From contig DATKZY010000242.1 of the NCBI GenBank assembly GCA_035527715.1, forward strand, positions 1 through 36,792: DNA of 36,792 bases, written 5' to 3'. Shown one piece after another: positions 23,305-34,486 of this stretch. The DNA comes from DSUN01 sp035527715. GTDB taxonomy: Bacteria > Planctomycetota > PUPC01 > DSUN01. The notes below the pieces were generated by a model, which saw nothing but the letters and a program-made list of their open reading frames with translations, was not told where the DNA came from and did not search any database. The position numbers were made by a program, and so were the translations under genes. Numbering within the stretch: the first letter of the stretch is position 1; every line of letters starts with the position of its first letter.

Positions 23305-25581
23305 TCACTTCTCTGGCGTGATCTTGTAGACATTGCCCTCGATGACGAGGACGACGGGCTGGGCCTCGGCAAGGTAGCGGCCGATGCCCGGGTGCTTCTT
23401 GAGGAGGGCGAAATACTCGTCGCTGAATGCCTTGACCTCGACGATCTTGGCCTTGTCGCGGGCCTCGTCGTAGAGGCTGTCGTAGAGATAGCCGTCGGCC
23501 CGCTTGTAGAAGGTCTTGTCGGCGATGGGCACGATGACGTCGGCGGCGACGCGCTCGAGCTCCTCCTTGGCCTTCTTGCCGTAGCCGAAGGCGTGGAGAC
23601 GCCCCGAGACGACGCCGGGGCCGCCGATGGACGTCCTCGGCGGCGCGGGTTTTTCGCCGGGCCTCGTGGGCTCGGCGGCGGGGGCCGGGCGGGCGATGTC
23701 GCCGACCACGGCCTCGGCGAGGTCTTTGGCCTCCTCGACGGCGCGCTCGCCCTCGGCCCGCCCGCCGAAGCGATCGGCGTCGCGGCGAATGCGCGAGGCG
23801 ACCTCGGGGCGGGCCTGGTCCTCGACGACGAGGAACGAGGTGTAGGGCGTCATGATGCCGTATTGCTTGCCGAGCTTGACCACCTCATCCACCAGCTCCT
23901 GGTTGCGGCCGCGGAGGCGGATTTCGTTGAGGAGGAAGGCCACCTTGCGGGTCGCCCAGAGGCGGGGCAGGAAGTTGTTCTCGGCCGTCTCGGCGAAGGT
24001 GGTCTCGTAGACGAACTCGCGCGGCTTGCCGGCCACGGTGCCGGCGAGCTTGATGGCCTTGGCCCCGCCGCCCTCGTAGCGCCCGAGGACCATGAGCTGG
24101 CTGCCCCGGAAGAGGTCGGGCAGCGACTTCGGATACACGTCGGCCGTCTTCAGCCCAGGGATGTCCAGCTTCAGGTCGGAGAGCACGGGGTTGGCGACCT
24201 TGGCGTAGAAGCTGGAGACCTTGACCTCGATGTTCTCCTTCGGGCTCACGTAGTCGGGCGAGCCGTGGTTCTCCTCGGCCAGCTTGTCGAGGAGCTGGGT
24301 GTTGACGTCGTAGCCCACGCCGAAGGCGAAGAGGCGGGCCTTCTCGGCGTTGGCGCCGGCGATGCTCTTGAGGATGGTCTCGGTGTTGGTCTCGCCGATG
24401 GTGGGCAAGCCGTCGGTGAGGAAGACGATCATGGGCAGGCCCTTGGCGCCCTTGATGGTCTTGAGGGCGAGGGCGAGGGCGTCGGCGATGGCCGTGCCGC
24501 CGCGGGCCTCGATCTTGTCAATGAACTCCACCGCGGCCTTGACGTTCTCCTTCGTGGCGGGCAAGAGGGCGTCCCGGAAGCTGGTCGGCTCGGTGGCGAA
24601 GGGGATGAGGGCGAAGTGGTCGGCAGGCTTCAGGCTGTTCACGCAGTAGCGGAGCGCGCCCTTCGCCTGGTCAATCTTCTCGCCCGCCATCGAGCCCGAG
24701 GTGTCCATCACGAACACGATGCTCTTGGGCTGCGCCTCGTCGGGCTTCTCCTCGACGTTGGGCGCGACGGAGAGCAGGAAATAGCCGTCCTCGGCGGCCG
24801 GCTTGTGGGTGATGACGGACACGCCCACGTCCTTCTTCGACACCCCGAAGTAGAGCTTGAAGTCGCGCTCGGGCACGACGTTGGCCTCCTCGAACCCCAG
24901 CGTCGCCTCGTTCTCCCCCTTGCGCGTCACATCCACCTGGTGGGTCGGCGAGTAGATCGTCTTGATGCCGTCGGCGTTCTCGACGCGGACCTTGACGGCG
25001 CAGGTGTTGATCTTGCCGGTGAGCGGCTTGGCGGAGCGGAGGGGGTAGTTGAACTCGAACAGCCCGCCGTCGCAGCGGAGGGTGATCGAGTAGTCGAGCT
25101 TCAGCTTCACCTCGGAGTTCGGGTTGATGGGGAACACCCGGCACTTGAGCATCTTGGTGCCGACCCATTCGAGGAGGGCGGGGTCCTTGCGCCGGCGCAC
25201 GATGTCCTCGTAGATGTTCCGGGCCTTATCGGCGTCCAGCAGCTCGCCCTTCACCATCTTGCCGTCAATGTTCATCTCGAAGTTGTTGACCGCCGCATCT
25301 CCTGCCAGGGGAAAGAGATACGTGCCCTCCATCACCATCGGATTGGGGTTGTAGAACACGGCGTTGACGACCACATGGGCGACGGGCCCTTTGATCGTGA
25401 TCTCGGCGTTGTGCGAGCGGGTCTCGAATGCCTGTTGCACGGGCTGTGGGCGGGGGTGCGGCCAGGGCCGCACGATCGGGATCGGCTCGGGGATCACCAC
25501 GCACGCGATGGCCACCTGAGCCACAAGTCCAAGCGCGACAACCACTAACGCCGCAACGGCGACGACTGTCTTCACCTTCAT
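23305..25581 (-). CDS. Secreted VIT and von Willebrand A domain protein (inter-alpha-trypsin inhibitor heavy chain-like)
   Basis: A 758-residue protein; ATG at 25581 after AGGAGG. Signal peptide KTVVAVAALVVVALGLVAQV. A VIT domain spans about 50-175 (NPNPMVMEGTYLFPLAGDAA, ADKARNIYEDIVRRRKDPAL, FPINPNSEVKLKLDYSITL). The vWA domain starts near 287 with an intact MIDAS DTSGS (Asp293, Ser295, Ser297) and the later FLTDGLPT. A C-terminal charged region includes a Pro/Ala stretch (RPAPAAEPTRPGEKPAPP). No sortase motif or membrane anchor is visible at the C-terminus. The family resembles inter-alpha-trypsin inhibitor heavy chains and bacterial surface adhesion proteins, binding metal-dependent partners in the envelope. 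Two serpins follow upstream within about 4 kb. Confidence 0.9.
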   Translation of the reverse strand: MKVKTVVAVAALVVVALGLVAQVAIACVVIPEPIPIVRPWPHPRPQPVQQAFETRSHNAEITIKGPVAHVVVNAVFYNPNPMVMEGTYLFPLAGDAAVNNFEMNIDGKMVKGELLDADKARNIYEDIVRRRKDPALLEWVGTKMLKCRVFPINPNSEVKLKLDYSITLRCDGGLFEFNYPLRSAKPLTGKINTCAVKVRVENADGIKTIYSPTHQVDVTRKGENEATLGFEEANVVPERDFKLYFGVSKKDVGVSVITHKPAAEDGYFLLSVAPNVEEKPDEAQPKSIVFVMDTSGSMAGEKIDQAKGALRYCVNSLKPADHFALIPFATEPTSFRDALLPATKENVKAAVEFIDKIEARGGTAIADALALALKTIKGAKGLPMIVFLTDGLPTIGETNTETILKSIAGANAEKARLFAFGVGYDVNTQLLDKLAEENHGSPDYVSPKENIEVKVSSFYAKVANPVLSDLKLDIPGLKTADVYPKSLPDLFRGSQLMVLGRYEGGGAKAIKLAGTVAGKPREFVYETTFAETAENNFLPRLWATRKVAFLLNEIRLRGRNQELVDEVVKLGKQYGIMTPYTSFLVVEDQARPEVASRIRRDADRFGGRAEGERAVEEAKDLAEAVVGDIARPAPAAEPTRPGEKPAPPRTSIGGPGVVSGRLHAFGYGKKAKEELERVAADVIVPIADKTFYKRADGYLYDSLYDEARDKAKIVEVKAFSDEYFALLKKHPGIGRYLAEAQPVVLVIEGNVYKITPEK

Positions 25582-25668
25582 CTCTCTGCCTCCTACACAG
25601 AGCTGGGCCGGAGTAACGCCATTGTTCACTCGTTTAGACGCTCCCCGCCGCCCGGGGTTCCCTGGGAA

Positions 25669-25695
25669 GCAGGGGGCAGGCGCTCTGCCCCCTGC
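25669..25695 (-). terminator. Hairpin terminator after the DUF433/DUF5615 operon
   Basis: Perfect 11-bp inverted repeat, GCAGGGGGCAG (25669-25679) and CTGCCCCCTGC (25685-25695), with a 5-base loop. It sits 10 bases past the toxin stop on the minus strand. No clear T-run. Confidence 0.55.
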
Positions 25696-25705
25696 CTCTG
25701 CGGAA

Positions 25706-26062
25706 CTACCTCCTGCGCCGGATCCGGGCAGGCTCCACGATGGTGAGGCAGCCGCGGAGGCGGGACTCCTCGATAGCGCCAAGCACTTCCTCAATCCGCG
25801 CCATCACAGTCCCAATGGCGCACTTCGGCATGCGGACGACGACCAGCCCCCACGTTTCACTGGGCGGGAAGAGCGTGATGTTGGCAAAGTGCTTGTGGTT
25901 TGCGGAGACAAGGAGCCGTTTGTCGCCGTTGGCGAGAGCCAGTACCTCGGGGTCGGCCAGGCCCGCTCTGCCGAACTCGCGCAGGTCCACCGCATCGTGG
26001 CCTGCCCGCCGGAGCCGTTCAGCGAGAGAACGCGGGAGGTTCTCGTCCACAAGAACCCGCAT
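25706..26062 (-). CDS. DUF5615 PIN-like toxin, putative
   Basis: A 118-residue protein starting two bases after the upstream antitoxin gene's stop. MRVLVDENLPRSLAERLRRA and GHDAVDLREFG are the DUF5615 (Mut7-C/PIN-like) opening, with acidic residues Asp6 and Glu7. The second acidic motif, usually like T-x-D-x-D-F, reads SANHKHF (53-59), with His at both Asp positions. Nuclease activity may be reduced or use another ligand set. DUF433/DUF5615 pairs are regarded as type II toxin-antitoxin modules. The extended tail (CLTIVEPARIRRRR) is basic. Confidence 0.8.
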   Translation of the reverse strand: MRVLVDENLPRSLAERLRRAGHDAVDLREFGRAGLADPEVLALANGDKRLLVSANHKHFANITLFPPSETWGLVVVRMPKCAIGTVMARIEEVLGAIEESRLRGCLTIVEPARIRRRR

Positions 26063-26064
26063 GC

Positions 26065-26289
26065 TCAGGACGCCCCAACGGTTTCAAGCTCTTCGCGGGC
26101 CAACATCGCGGCGTATTCGACCGCGGCGAGGACATCCTCACGGGCCAATTGGGGGTATTCCGCGAGGATCTCGTCCACCGTGTTCCCCGCAGCCAGGAAA
26201 TCGAGGATGACGTAAACGGGGACGCGGGTGCCCTTGATACAGGCGTAGCCGCCGCAGATCCGGGGGTCTGCGCTGATTCGCTCGACCAT
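26065..26289 (-). CDS. DUF433 antitoxin, putative
   Basis: A 74-residue protein with ATG at 26289 after GGAGG. ISADPRICGGYACIKGTRVP followed by VYVILDFLAAGNTVDEILAE and YPQLAREDVLAAVEYAAML is the DUF433 winged-helix-like pattern, a standard partner of DUF5615. It probably binds its own promoter and neutralises the downstream protein. Two bases separate the genes; the promoter at 26325-26353 is dedicated. Confidence 0.88.
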   Translation of the reverse strand: MVERISADPRICGGYACIKGTRVPVYVILDFLAAGNTVDEILAEYPQLAREDVLAAVEYAAMLAREELETVGAS

Positions 26290-26324
26290 GTCGACGTCCT
26301 CCGTGCTCCCTCACCCCAAGGGTC

Positions 26325-26353
26325 AGTGTAACCCATCGCGCTGCGGCGATCAA
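26325..26353 (-). promoter_or_regulatory. Promoter for the DUF433/DUF5615 pair
   Basis: On the minus strand, -35 TTGATC (complement of 26348-26353), 17-bp spacer, -10 TACACT (complement of 26325-26330), about 35 bases before the antitoxin ATG. Confidence 0.65.
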
Positions 26354-26389
26354 GGGGCTACTGGGATAGCACGCGTGTCTCCCCGCGCG

Positions 26390-27607
26390 TCACGATGCCT
26401 TGGGGTTCATCAGGCGGCCGAGGAAGAGGATGCTGCCCGAGCGGTTGTCGCGGATGAGGAAGAGGAACGGGTGGTCGGCCGTGAACCCGACGAACTCGGG
26501 CGCCCTGCCGGTCTCCATGATCACCGCCGTCGCCGCCGCCGCCTCCGTGCCCGACTCGTTCACGTCCACGAACGCCTTGTGGATGACCTGGGAGATGAAG
26601 AGGTCCTTCTTGCCCGTCATGCCCGAGAAGTCGGCGGGCGGGAGGCGGAAGGCGTCGGCCATGCCCATCGCCTTCAGCGTGTCGGCGAGGAGCAGGGTGG
26701 TTGTGGCCTTGAACTTGGGGAGGGCGACGAGGACGTTCTGGGCCTTCATCGCGGCGATCCACTTCGCCAGGCTCTCCGCTGACAGCGCCTTCTCGAGCGC
26801 GGGCAGGCCATCGGCCTTTGCGGGCAGGAGGATGACCATCGAGAGGGCGTCGCCCTTGTAGGGCAGGGCGAGGGCCTGGAACCCGTCGCCCTGGAAGAGC
26901 GGGAAGTGGGCCATGTGGTGCATCGTGCGCGCGGTCACCTTCTCGCCGCTGGCGAGGGTGAAGGGCCGGTCGCGCGTGTCGTCGGCGAAGAACTCGGATG
27001 CCCACCGCCCCTTGAAGTAAATGGCGTTGGTGAGCACGAGGCGGGCCATCTCGCTCAGCGTCCCCTTGGGGATGAGGTCCTTGATCTTGTCGCGCGTCTG
27101 CTCCTCAACCCAGCGGTTGATCGTCTGGCGGGCCGCCTCGGTCGCCTTCTCGAAATCCACGGGATGCGGGCTGGCGCCGTAGGCCGACTTCATCAGGTCG
27201 AGGTAGTCGCTGCGGAACTCGTAGCCTTGCTGGGTCCAGAGCGCGTTGGCCACGGCCAGCTCGAACTCCGCCTTCTTCCCGGCCGCATTGAGGTCGGACG
27301 TGAGGCGTCCGAACGCCTCGTGGAGCTTGGCCGCTTCGAGGTCGAAGTGGAGCGCCTTGGCCATTTGCGTGGCCGTGTTGCCGCGTGCTCCGGCATACGT
27401 CATCGCCAGTGCCGACGAGATGCTGTAGGGCGAGAAGAACAGATTCCCCTCCTGCCCCCTGACCCTCGCGTACAGGTCGAGCGCAAAGGCGTTGTTGGAG
27501 GCAGCGAGCGCCGCCTGGTTCGCGGAGGCGCCTTCCGCGCCCCGTATGGAGCCGATAGGCAAGGCGGCGGCGAGGAGGACAGTGACCAGACTCCAGCGCT
27601 TACGCAT
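26390..27607 (-). CDS. Secreted serpin, inhibitory type (serpin 1)
   Basis: A 405-residue serine/cysteine protease inhibitor; ATG at 27607 after AAAGGAG. Signal peptide SLVTVLLAAALPIGSIRGAE. Serpin landmarks: NLFFSPYSISSALAMTYAGA, VLTNAIYFKGRWASEF, LALPYKGDALSMVILLP, and the C-terminal ADHPFLFLIRD. The reactive-loop hinge is ESGTEAAAATA, with small residues that permit loop insertion, so it should be a trapping inhibitor. Counting from the hinge Gly353 as P15 gives P1 Gly367 and P1' Arg368; a one-residue shift would make Arg368 the P1, favouring trypsin-like proteases. The target is unknown. Likely co-transcribed with the membrane protein and serpin 2 upstream. Confidence 0.95.
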   Translation of the reverse strand: MRKRWSLVTVLLAAALPIGSIRGAEGASANQAALAASNNAFALDLYARVRGQEGNLFFSPYSISSALAMTYAGARGNTATQMAKALHFDLEAAKLHEAFGRLTSDLNAAGKKAEFELAVANALWTQQGYEFRSDYLDLMKSAYGASPHPVDFEKATEAARQTINRWVEEQTRDKIKDLIPKGTLSEMARLVLTNAIYFKGRWASEFFADDTRDRPFTLASGEKVTARTMHHMAHFPLFQGDGFQALALPYKGDALSMVILLPAKADGLPALEKALSAESLAKWIAAMKAQNVLVALPKFKATTTLLLADTLKAMGMADAFRLPPADFSGMTGKKDLFISQVIHKAFVDVNESGTEAAAATAVIMETGRAPEFVGFTADHPFLFLIRDNRSGSILFLGRLMNPKAS

Positions 27608-27674
27608 CGGAACTCCTTTCATGACGCGTGACCAGAATGGGGGGACGTCTCCACATGTAGAAGGCCCCCGGCGG

Positions 27675-28415
27675 CTACCAGTACAACTCGTGGATTCGTT
27701 CCTTGATCTCCTGGCCTGTCATCGCCCTGTATGACCGGGCGAGCCGGTCCCTGGAAGCGTCGTCGGATGCTACCCCATAGGCCACGACGATAGGGTCGAG
27801 GCCTGCGAGGCCCCAGGACCACGCCCAGGCCAGACGCCTGATGGCCACGGGCGTATCGCTGTCGCCCTCGATGATCGATTGAATGGAATCCCTGACCATT
27901 GTGTTGGTCCGCCACTGTGCCAGCGCTGGGGTGCAAAGGACCAAGAGAAGGCCGGCCAACGCGTACGGCGTGATAGCGATTGGGGCCGCTTGGCGAAGAG
28001 CCAAACGGATCGCCGCAACGGCGTTCCGGAAGTAGATGCAGGCGGTAAGGAGCGGCACCAGGCCGAGCCATGCTCCCAGCGCGACGAAAGCGATGCCCGC
28101 ATAGGCGGCGAGCAGTCCAGCCGCGCCCATCCCGCCAAAGAGGAAGGCGCACCATCGCCCGGAGCGCCACCTCTCTGTAAGCCACAGGCCGAGCGATAGC
28201 ATCCCCAGCCCGGCCCCGCCGTAGGCGACGAGCTTGTACCGCAAGAAGAAAGGCTCACTACCCAGAAAGCTCCCCTTGAAGTAGAAGGGGTCACCCAGGA
28301 AGCACACGAGCGGGACGACGATGCCTAAGGCGACATCCAATCGGATACGCGCGCGGATTCGGGCGCGGCTCTCGGTCTGCAGCGGCGTGGACAGCTCAGT
28401 GGTTCCGTGTTCCAT
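27675..28415 (-). CDS. Uncharacterised multi-pass membrane protein
   Basis: A 246-residue protein. ATG at 28415 is the best start, with only a weak ribosome site; an upstream extension exists but runs through a palindromic repeat and is not used. About five or six hydrophobic segments: VALGIVVPLVCFLGDPFYF, AYGGAGLGMLSLGLWL, CAFLFGGMGAAGLLAAYAGI, ALGAWLGLVPLLTACIYF, ITPYALAGLLLVLCTPALA. The last 70 residues are soluble and charged (SIIEGDSDTPVAIRRLAWAW, GQEIKERIHELYW). Family not recognised. It lies between two serpin genes, all on the same strand with gaps of 67 and 142 bases. Confidence 0.7.
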   Translation of the reverse strand: MEHGTTELSTPLQTESRARIRARIRLDVALGIVVPLVCFLGDPFYFKGSFLGSEPFFLRYKLVAYGGAGLGMLSLGLWLTERWRSGRWCAFLFGGMGAAGLLAAYAGIAFVALGAWLGLVPLLTACIYFRNAVAAIRLALRQAAPIAITPYALAGLLLVLCTPALAQWRTNTMVRDSIQSIIEGDSDTPVAIRRLAWAWSWGLAGLDPIVVAYGVASDDASRDRLARSYRAMTGQEIKERIHELYW

Positions 28416-28453
28416 CACGCAGCCCGCCAAGACCCAGTTCGCTCCGCTTCGTG

Positions 28454-28485
28454 ACCTCCCGCGGGTATTGGAACCCGCGGGAGGT
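28454..28485. repeat. CCTCCCGC palindrome, copy 1
   Basis: Perfect 13-bp inverted repeat ACCTCCCGCGGGT (28454-28466) and its complement at 28473-28485, 6-base loop. The layout resembles the palindrome at 35575-35608, suggesting a shared REP-like family. It lies between serpin 2 and the membrane protein gene. Confidence 0.55.
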
Positions 28486-28557
28486 GCCTGGCCTGGCACG
28501 CGGGACGCGGGACGCGGCACGTTCTCTTGTCACGGGTCACGCGTCACGCGTCCGGGA

Positions 28558-29787
28558 TCAGTCTTTCGGATTCATCACGCGCCCCATGAAGAGAACCGTG
28601 CCCGATTTCGTATCGCGGATGAGGAACAGGAACGGATGGTCGGCGCGGAAGATGGGGGGCTGCTCCATTGGCTCTGACTTCATGATCTCGACGGCGGTTG
28701 CCGCCGCAGCCTCCGTGCCCACCTCGTTGACCTCCACGAACGCCTTGTGGAGCACCGCGTCAATCCAGATTCCGCCCTCGGCCCGCATGCCCGTGAAGTC
28801 CGCCGCCCCGGGAGCGAAGGCATCGGTCATGCCCAGAAACTTCAATGTCTCGTCGAGCCGGAAGTCGCGCGTGATGGTGAATCGCGGCAAGCTCACGTCC
28901 ACCTCGCGTGGGGCCAGGGCCGAGAGCCGCTTGGGCATGTTGTTGCCGGTGAGCGACTTCTCGACGGCCGGCAGGCCATCGGCCTCCTTTGGCAGGAGGA
29001 TGACCATCGCCACCTCCCGTCCCTTGTAGGGCAGCTCGAGCACCTGGCAGTCCTCTCCCGCCGTGTACTTGCAGGAGATCTCCTGGACTTGGTGCATCAT
29101 GGGCACGCTGACCTTCTCGCCATTCAGCAAAGTGAACGGCTCGTCCCTCGTGGATGGCCCGTTGAACGGGAAAGCCCACTTGCCCTTGAAGTACATCGCA
29201 TTGGTCAGGACGAGGACGGTGTCCCTGGACAGGACTCCGCCGGGGATGAGCCCGGTGATCTTGCCGCCGGTCTGCTCCGCGGCCCAGCGGTTGATTGTCT
29301 GACGACTGGCCTCGGGCTGCGCGAAGTCCACCTGCCGCAGCCCGCCGCCGTAGCTTGCCTGGACCAGATCGAGGAACTTCTTGCGGAAGCCGAAGCCCTG
29401 CTGTCCCCAGAGGGCGTTGGCCACGAGGAACTCGTAGTACGTGCCGGCCTTTCGCTCTTTGGACGTCAGGTCGGCGATGAGGGCGGCGAAGTGGGCGTGG
29501 AGGCGTTCGGGCGGGAGGTCGAAGGCGCAGGCCTGGGCCATCTGGGCCGCCGTGTTGCCGCGGGCGCCGGCGTAGGTCATGGCGAGGGCGGTCGTGATGC
29601 TGAAGGGCGAGAAGAAGAGGTTCTCGCCGGGCTTCCGCAGCTTCGCGTAGAGGTTCAGAGCAAAGGCGTGCTCGCCCTTCTCCTGAAGCGGCATCTCCGC
29701 CTCGGGAGGCGCCTTCTCCTGCGTGGCGGAACACGAGAGCGTGAGACACAGCGCCCCAAAGGCCAGGGCCAAAGCCGCTCGATGCAT
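28558..29787 (-). CDS. Serpin, inhibitory type, lipoprotein-like (serpin 2)
   Basis: A 409-residue serpin; ATG at 29787 with a GGAGG upstream. N-terminal signal ALALAFGALCLTLSCSATQE with a Cys that may be lipid-modified (weak lipobox LSC), so this serpin could be anchored while serpin 1 is soluble. Core motifs: NLFFSPFSITTALAMTYAGA, VLTNAMYFKGKWAFPF, LELPYKGREVAMVILLP, ADHPFLFLIRD. Hinge EVGTEAAAATA is of inhibitory type. Counting from Gly357 as P15 puts P1 at Ser371 and P1' at Glu372, with Lys370 next to it. This is a different reactive site from serpin 1, so different targets are likely. Paralogous to serpin 1. Confidence 0.95.
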   Translation of the reverse strand: MHRAALALAFGALCLTLSCSATQEKAPPEAEMPLQEKGEHAFALNLYAKLRKPGENLFFSPFSITTALAMTYAGARGNTAAQMAQACAFDLPPERLHAHFAALIADLTSKERKAGTYYEFLVANALWGQQGFGFRKKFLDLVQASYGGGLRQVDFAQPEASRQTINRWAAEQTGGKITGLIPGGVLSRDTVLVLTNAMYFKGKWAFPFNGPSTRDEPFTLLNGEKVSVPMMHQVQEISCKYTAGEDCQVLELPYKGREVAMVILLPKEADGLPAVEKSLTGNNMPKRLSALAPREVDVSLPRFTITRDFRLDETLKFLGMTDAFAPGAADFTGMRAEGGIWIDAVLHKAFVEVNEVGTEAAAATAVEIMKSEPMEQPPIFRADHPFLFLIRDTKSGTVLFMGRVMNPKD

Positions 29788-29890
29788 GCCGAAGCCCTCC
29801 TCTCCTTGCCTGACGCCGAGAGGGACCAAAGGGACCTAAGCGACCAAAGGGACAAGGACAGCCTTCTTGTGGAACGGCACGCCTTTCTTC

Positions 29891-29915
29891 TCACGCGTCA
29901 CGCGTCACGCGTCAC
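29891..29915. repeat. TCACGCG heptamer tandem repeat
   Basis: Three and a half head-to-tail copies of TCACGCG overlap the stop codon of the ThuA-like gene. A similar run (TCACGGG, TCACGCG, TCACGCG) lies at 28530-28550, just past serpin 2. ACGCGT is itself palindromic. Confidence 0.55.
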
Positions 29916-30619
29916 TTCGGCGGGTCCTTCGGCTCGCGGCCGACGGCCCAGTAAAGTCCCCGAAGGACGAGGCGCTGGAAGTGCGGATTCTCCCAGGCGG
30001 GGCGGCCGTGGCCGAGGCTGGTGTAGAAGACGCGGCCCTTGCCATACTCGGTCACCCAGCCCATGCTCTGCTGCTCCTTGTCGCGGTCCATCTTCACGAG
30101 GCAGTGCTGCTTGGTGTTCGGGTGGTCCTTGTGGCGATAGGTTTCGTCCTGGATCTCGAAGTCCTCGAGGCCCTTGGTGATCACGTGCTCCTTGTCCACG
30201 ATGCGGACCCAGAACTTTCCGCCGCCGTGGCCGGCGAAGCGGCCGCCGAGCATCTCCCAGTAGCCGTCGGACTTCTTGAAGGAGTCGCTGGCCGAGTGGA
30301 TGCCGGCGAAGGGGCCGCCGTTGCGGACGTGGTCGAGGAGGCCCTTCTCCTGGTCGGCGTCGGCGAAGTTGAGGCCCGAGCCGTAGAAGAGGACGAGGTC
30401 GTATTTCTTGATGTTCTCGGCCTTCAGCTCGTTCATGTCGGTGGAGGCTGCGACCTCGAAGTCGCCCGTGGCGTCGAGGATCTTTTGGAGGATGGGGAAG
30501 TTGCCCTTCCAGTCGTGCCCGCCGCCCTGGAGAAAGAAGAGCTTGATCTTCTCGCCGCCGTGAGCGTTCAGGCCGAAGGCCGCCAGGGCCAGCGCTGCCA
30601 GCATCCATCGCCGCGTCAT
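29912..30619 (-). CDS. Secreted ThuA-like domain protein
   Basis: A 235-residue protein; ATG at 30619 after GGAGACC. Signal peptide RRWMLAALALAAFGLNAHGG. ThuA/trehalose-utilisation fold (PF06283): IKLFFLQGGGHDWKGNFPIL, YDLVLFYGSGLNF, the active-site-like GGPFAGIHSASDSF, and YGKGRVFYTSLGHGRPAWEN. ThuA-like proteins have a class I amidotransferase-like fold. In PVC bacteria they often accompany Gfo/Idh/MocA proteins and act in carbohydrate turnover, with no confirmed reaction for most. It has its own promoter and lies next to a large palindromic repeat. Confidence 0.88.
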   Translation of the reverse strand: MTRRWMLAALALAAFGLNAHGGEKIKLFFLQGGGHDWKGNFPILQKILDATGDFEVAASTDMNELKAENIKKYDLVLFYGSGLNFADADQEKGLLDHVRNGGPFAGIHSASDSFKKSDGYWEMLGGRFAGHGGGKFWVRIVDKEHVITKGLEDFEIQDETYRHKDHPNTKQHCLVKMDRDKEQQSMGWVTEYGKGRVFYTSLGHGRPAWENPHFQRLVLRGLYWAVGREPKDPPK

Positions 30620-30706
30620 TTGCCGGTCTCCTTTTCGCCGAGAGTGGGCGTGCGGGGCCTGGCGTGGGGCCTCCGCCGCGTGGCTGCCGCCTGCACAACA
30701 CGAGAG

Positions 30707-30736
30707 AGTGTACGCCGCGGTGGGCGGGGCTGTCAA
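30707..30736 (-). promoter_or_regulatory. Promoter for the ThuA-like gene
   Basis: On the minus strand, -35 TTGACA (complement of 30731-30736), 18-bp spacer, -10 TACACT (complement of 30707-30712). Leader of about 80 bases. Confidence 0.65.
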
Positions 30737-30797
30737 GCGTGGGCGCCGGCGCGCGCGAGTATGGCGCTCAGCCTTGGCGCCTAGCCTTGGGCTCCCA

Positions 30798-30981
30798 GCT
30801 CCGAAGGAGCGTACTATAACAGCCCAGGGCAACGCCCTGGGAGATGGCGGAGGCCCGCGGTTAGCCCTGAAAGGGCGTACTACGGGCCGCGACCCTAGTA
30901 CGCCCTTTCAGGGCTGCATGTGTGCGCCGTCCTGGTTCCCAGGGCGTTGCCCTGGGCTGTCATAGTACGCCCCATCGGGGC
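30798..30981. repeat. Nested REP-like palindrome (four hairpins in mirror order)
   Basis: Left to right: a GCTCC-GAA-GGAGC hairpin (30798-30810); an outer arm 30811-30842 carrying AGCCCAGGGCAACGCCCTGG; an inner arm 30863-30882 (AGCCCTGAAAGGGCGTACTA); then the exact complement of the inner arm (30896-30915), the complement of the outer arm (30937-30968, 31 of 32 bases) and a GCCCC-ATC-GGGGC hairpin (30969-30981). Each arm is itself a small hairpin. The arrangement is two REP-like units in head-to-head orientation. Confidence 0.75.
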
Positions 30982-31071
30982 GCTGAGCGGCAGCGGCAAG
31001 ACTCGGGGCCGCACTCGCCGCGCCTTGCGGGCGGGGGCCCACGAATGTGCAGACGGTCAGGCCCGGGCGCG

Positions 31072-34350
<3,279 letters not shown>

Positions 34351-34389
34351 GGTGAATCACCCCTTCGCATCTGTGACGGAACCCGGCGC

Positions 34390-34480
34390 GGATGAATGGA
34401 TGAATGGATGGGTGGATGAATGCAGGAGCGGAAGAGGTGTACCCTGTCTTTCATTCATCCAATCATCCATTCATCCAACC
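34390..34480. repeat. GGATGAAT tandem units in inverted arrangement between carA and carB
   Basis: 34390-34422 is built of GGATGAAT/GGATG units; 34452-34480 carries their complement (CATTCATCC, CATCCATTCATCC). Together they can form a long imperfect stem in the 136-base intercistronic gap. Possible roles are mRNA processing or attenuation; the simple-sequence nature makes replication slippage likely. Confidence 0.55.
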
Positions 34481-34486
34481 CTCCCC

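Larger units (their letters stand above)
30620..31071. other. 452-base intergenic region between the ThuA-like gene and carB
   Basis: It holds the ThuA-like promoter (30707-30736) and a nested palindrome (30798-30981). The remaining 90 bases before the carB stop show no gene or structure that I can support. Confidence 0.6.

Noticed and set aside
28416..28520. N-terminal extension of the membrane protein between the serpins
   Set aside because: The extension translates a palindromic repeat and is Arg/Pro-rich, unlike a membrane protein N-terminus.
29891..29915. CRISPR-like repeat
   Set aside because: Units are 7 bases, contiguous and without spacers.
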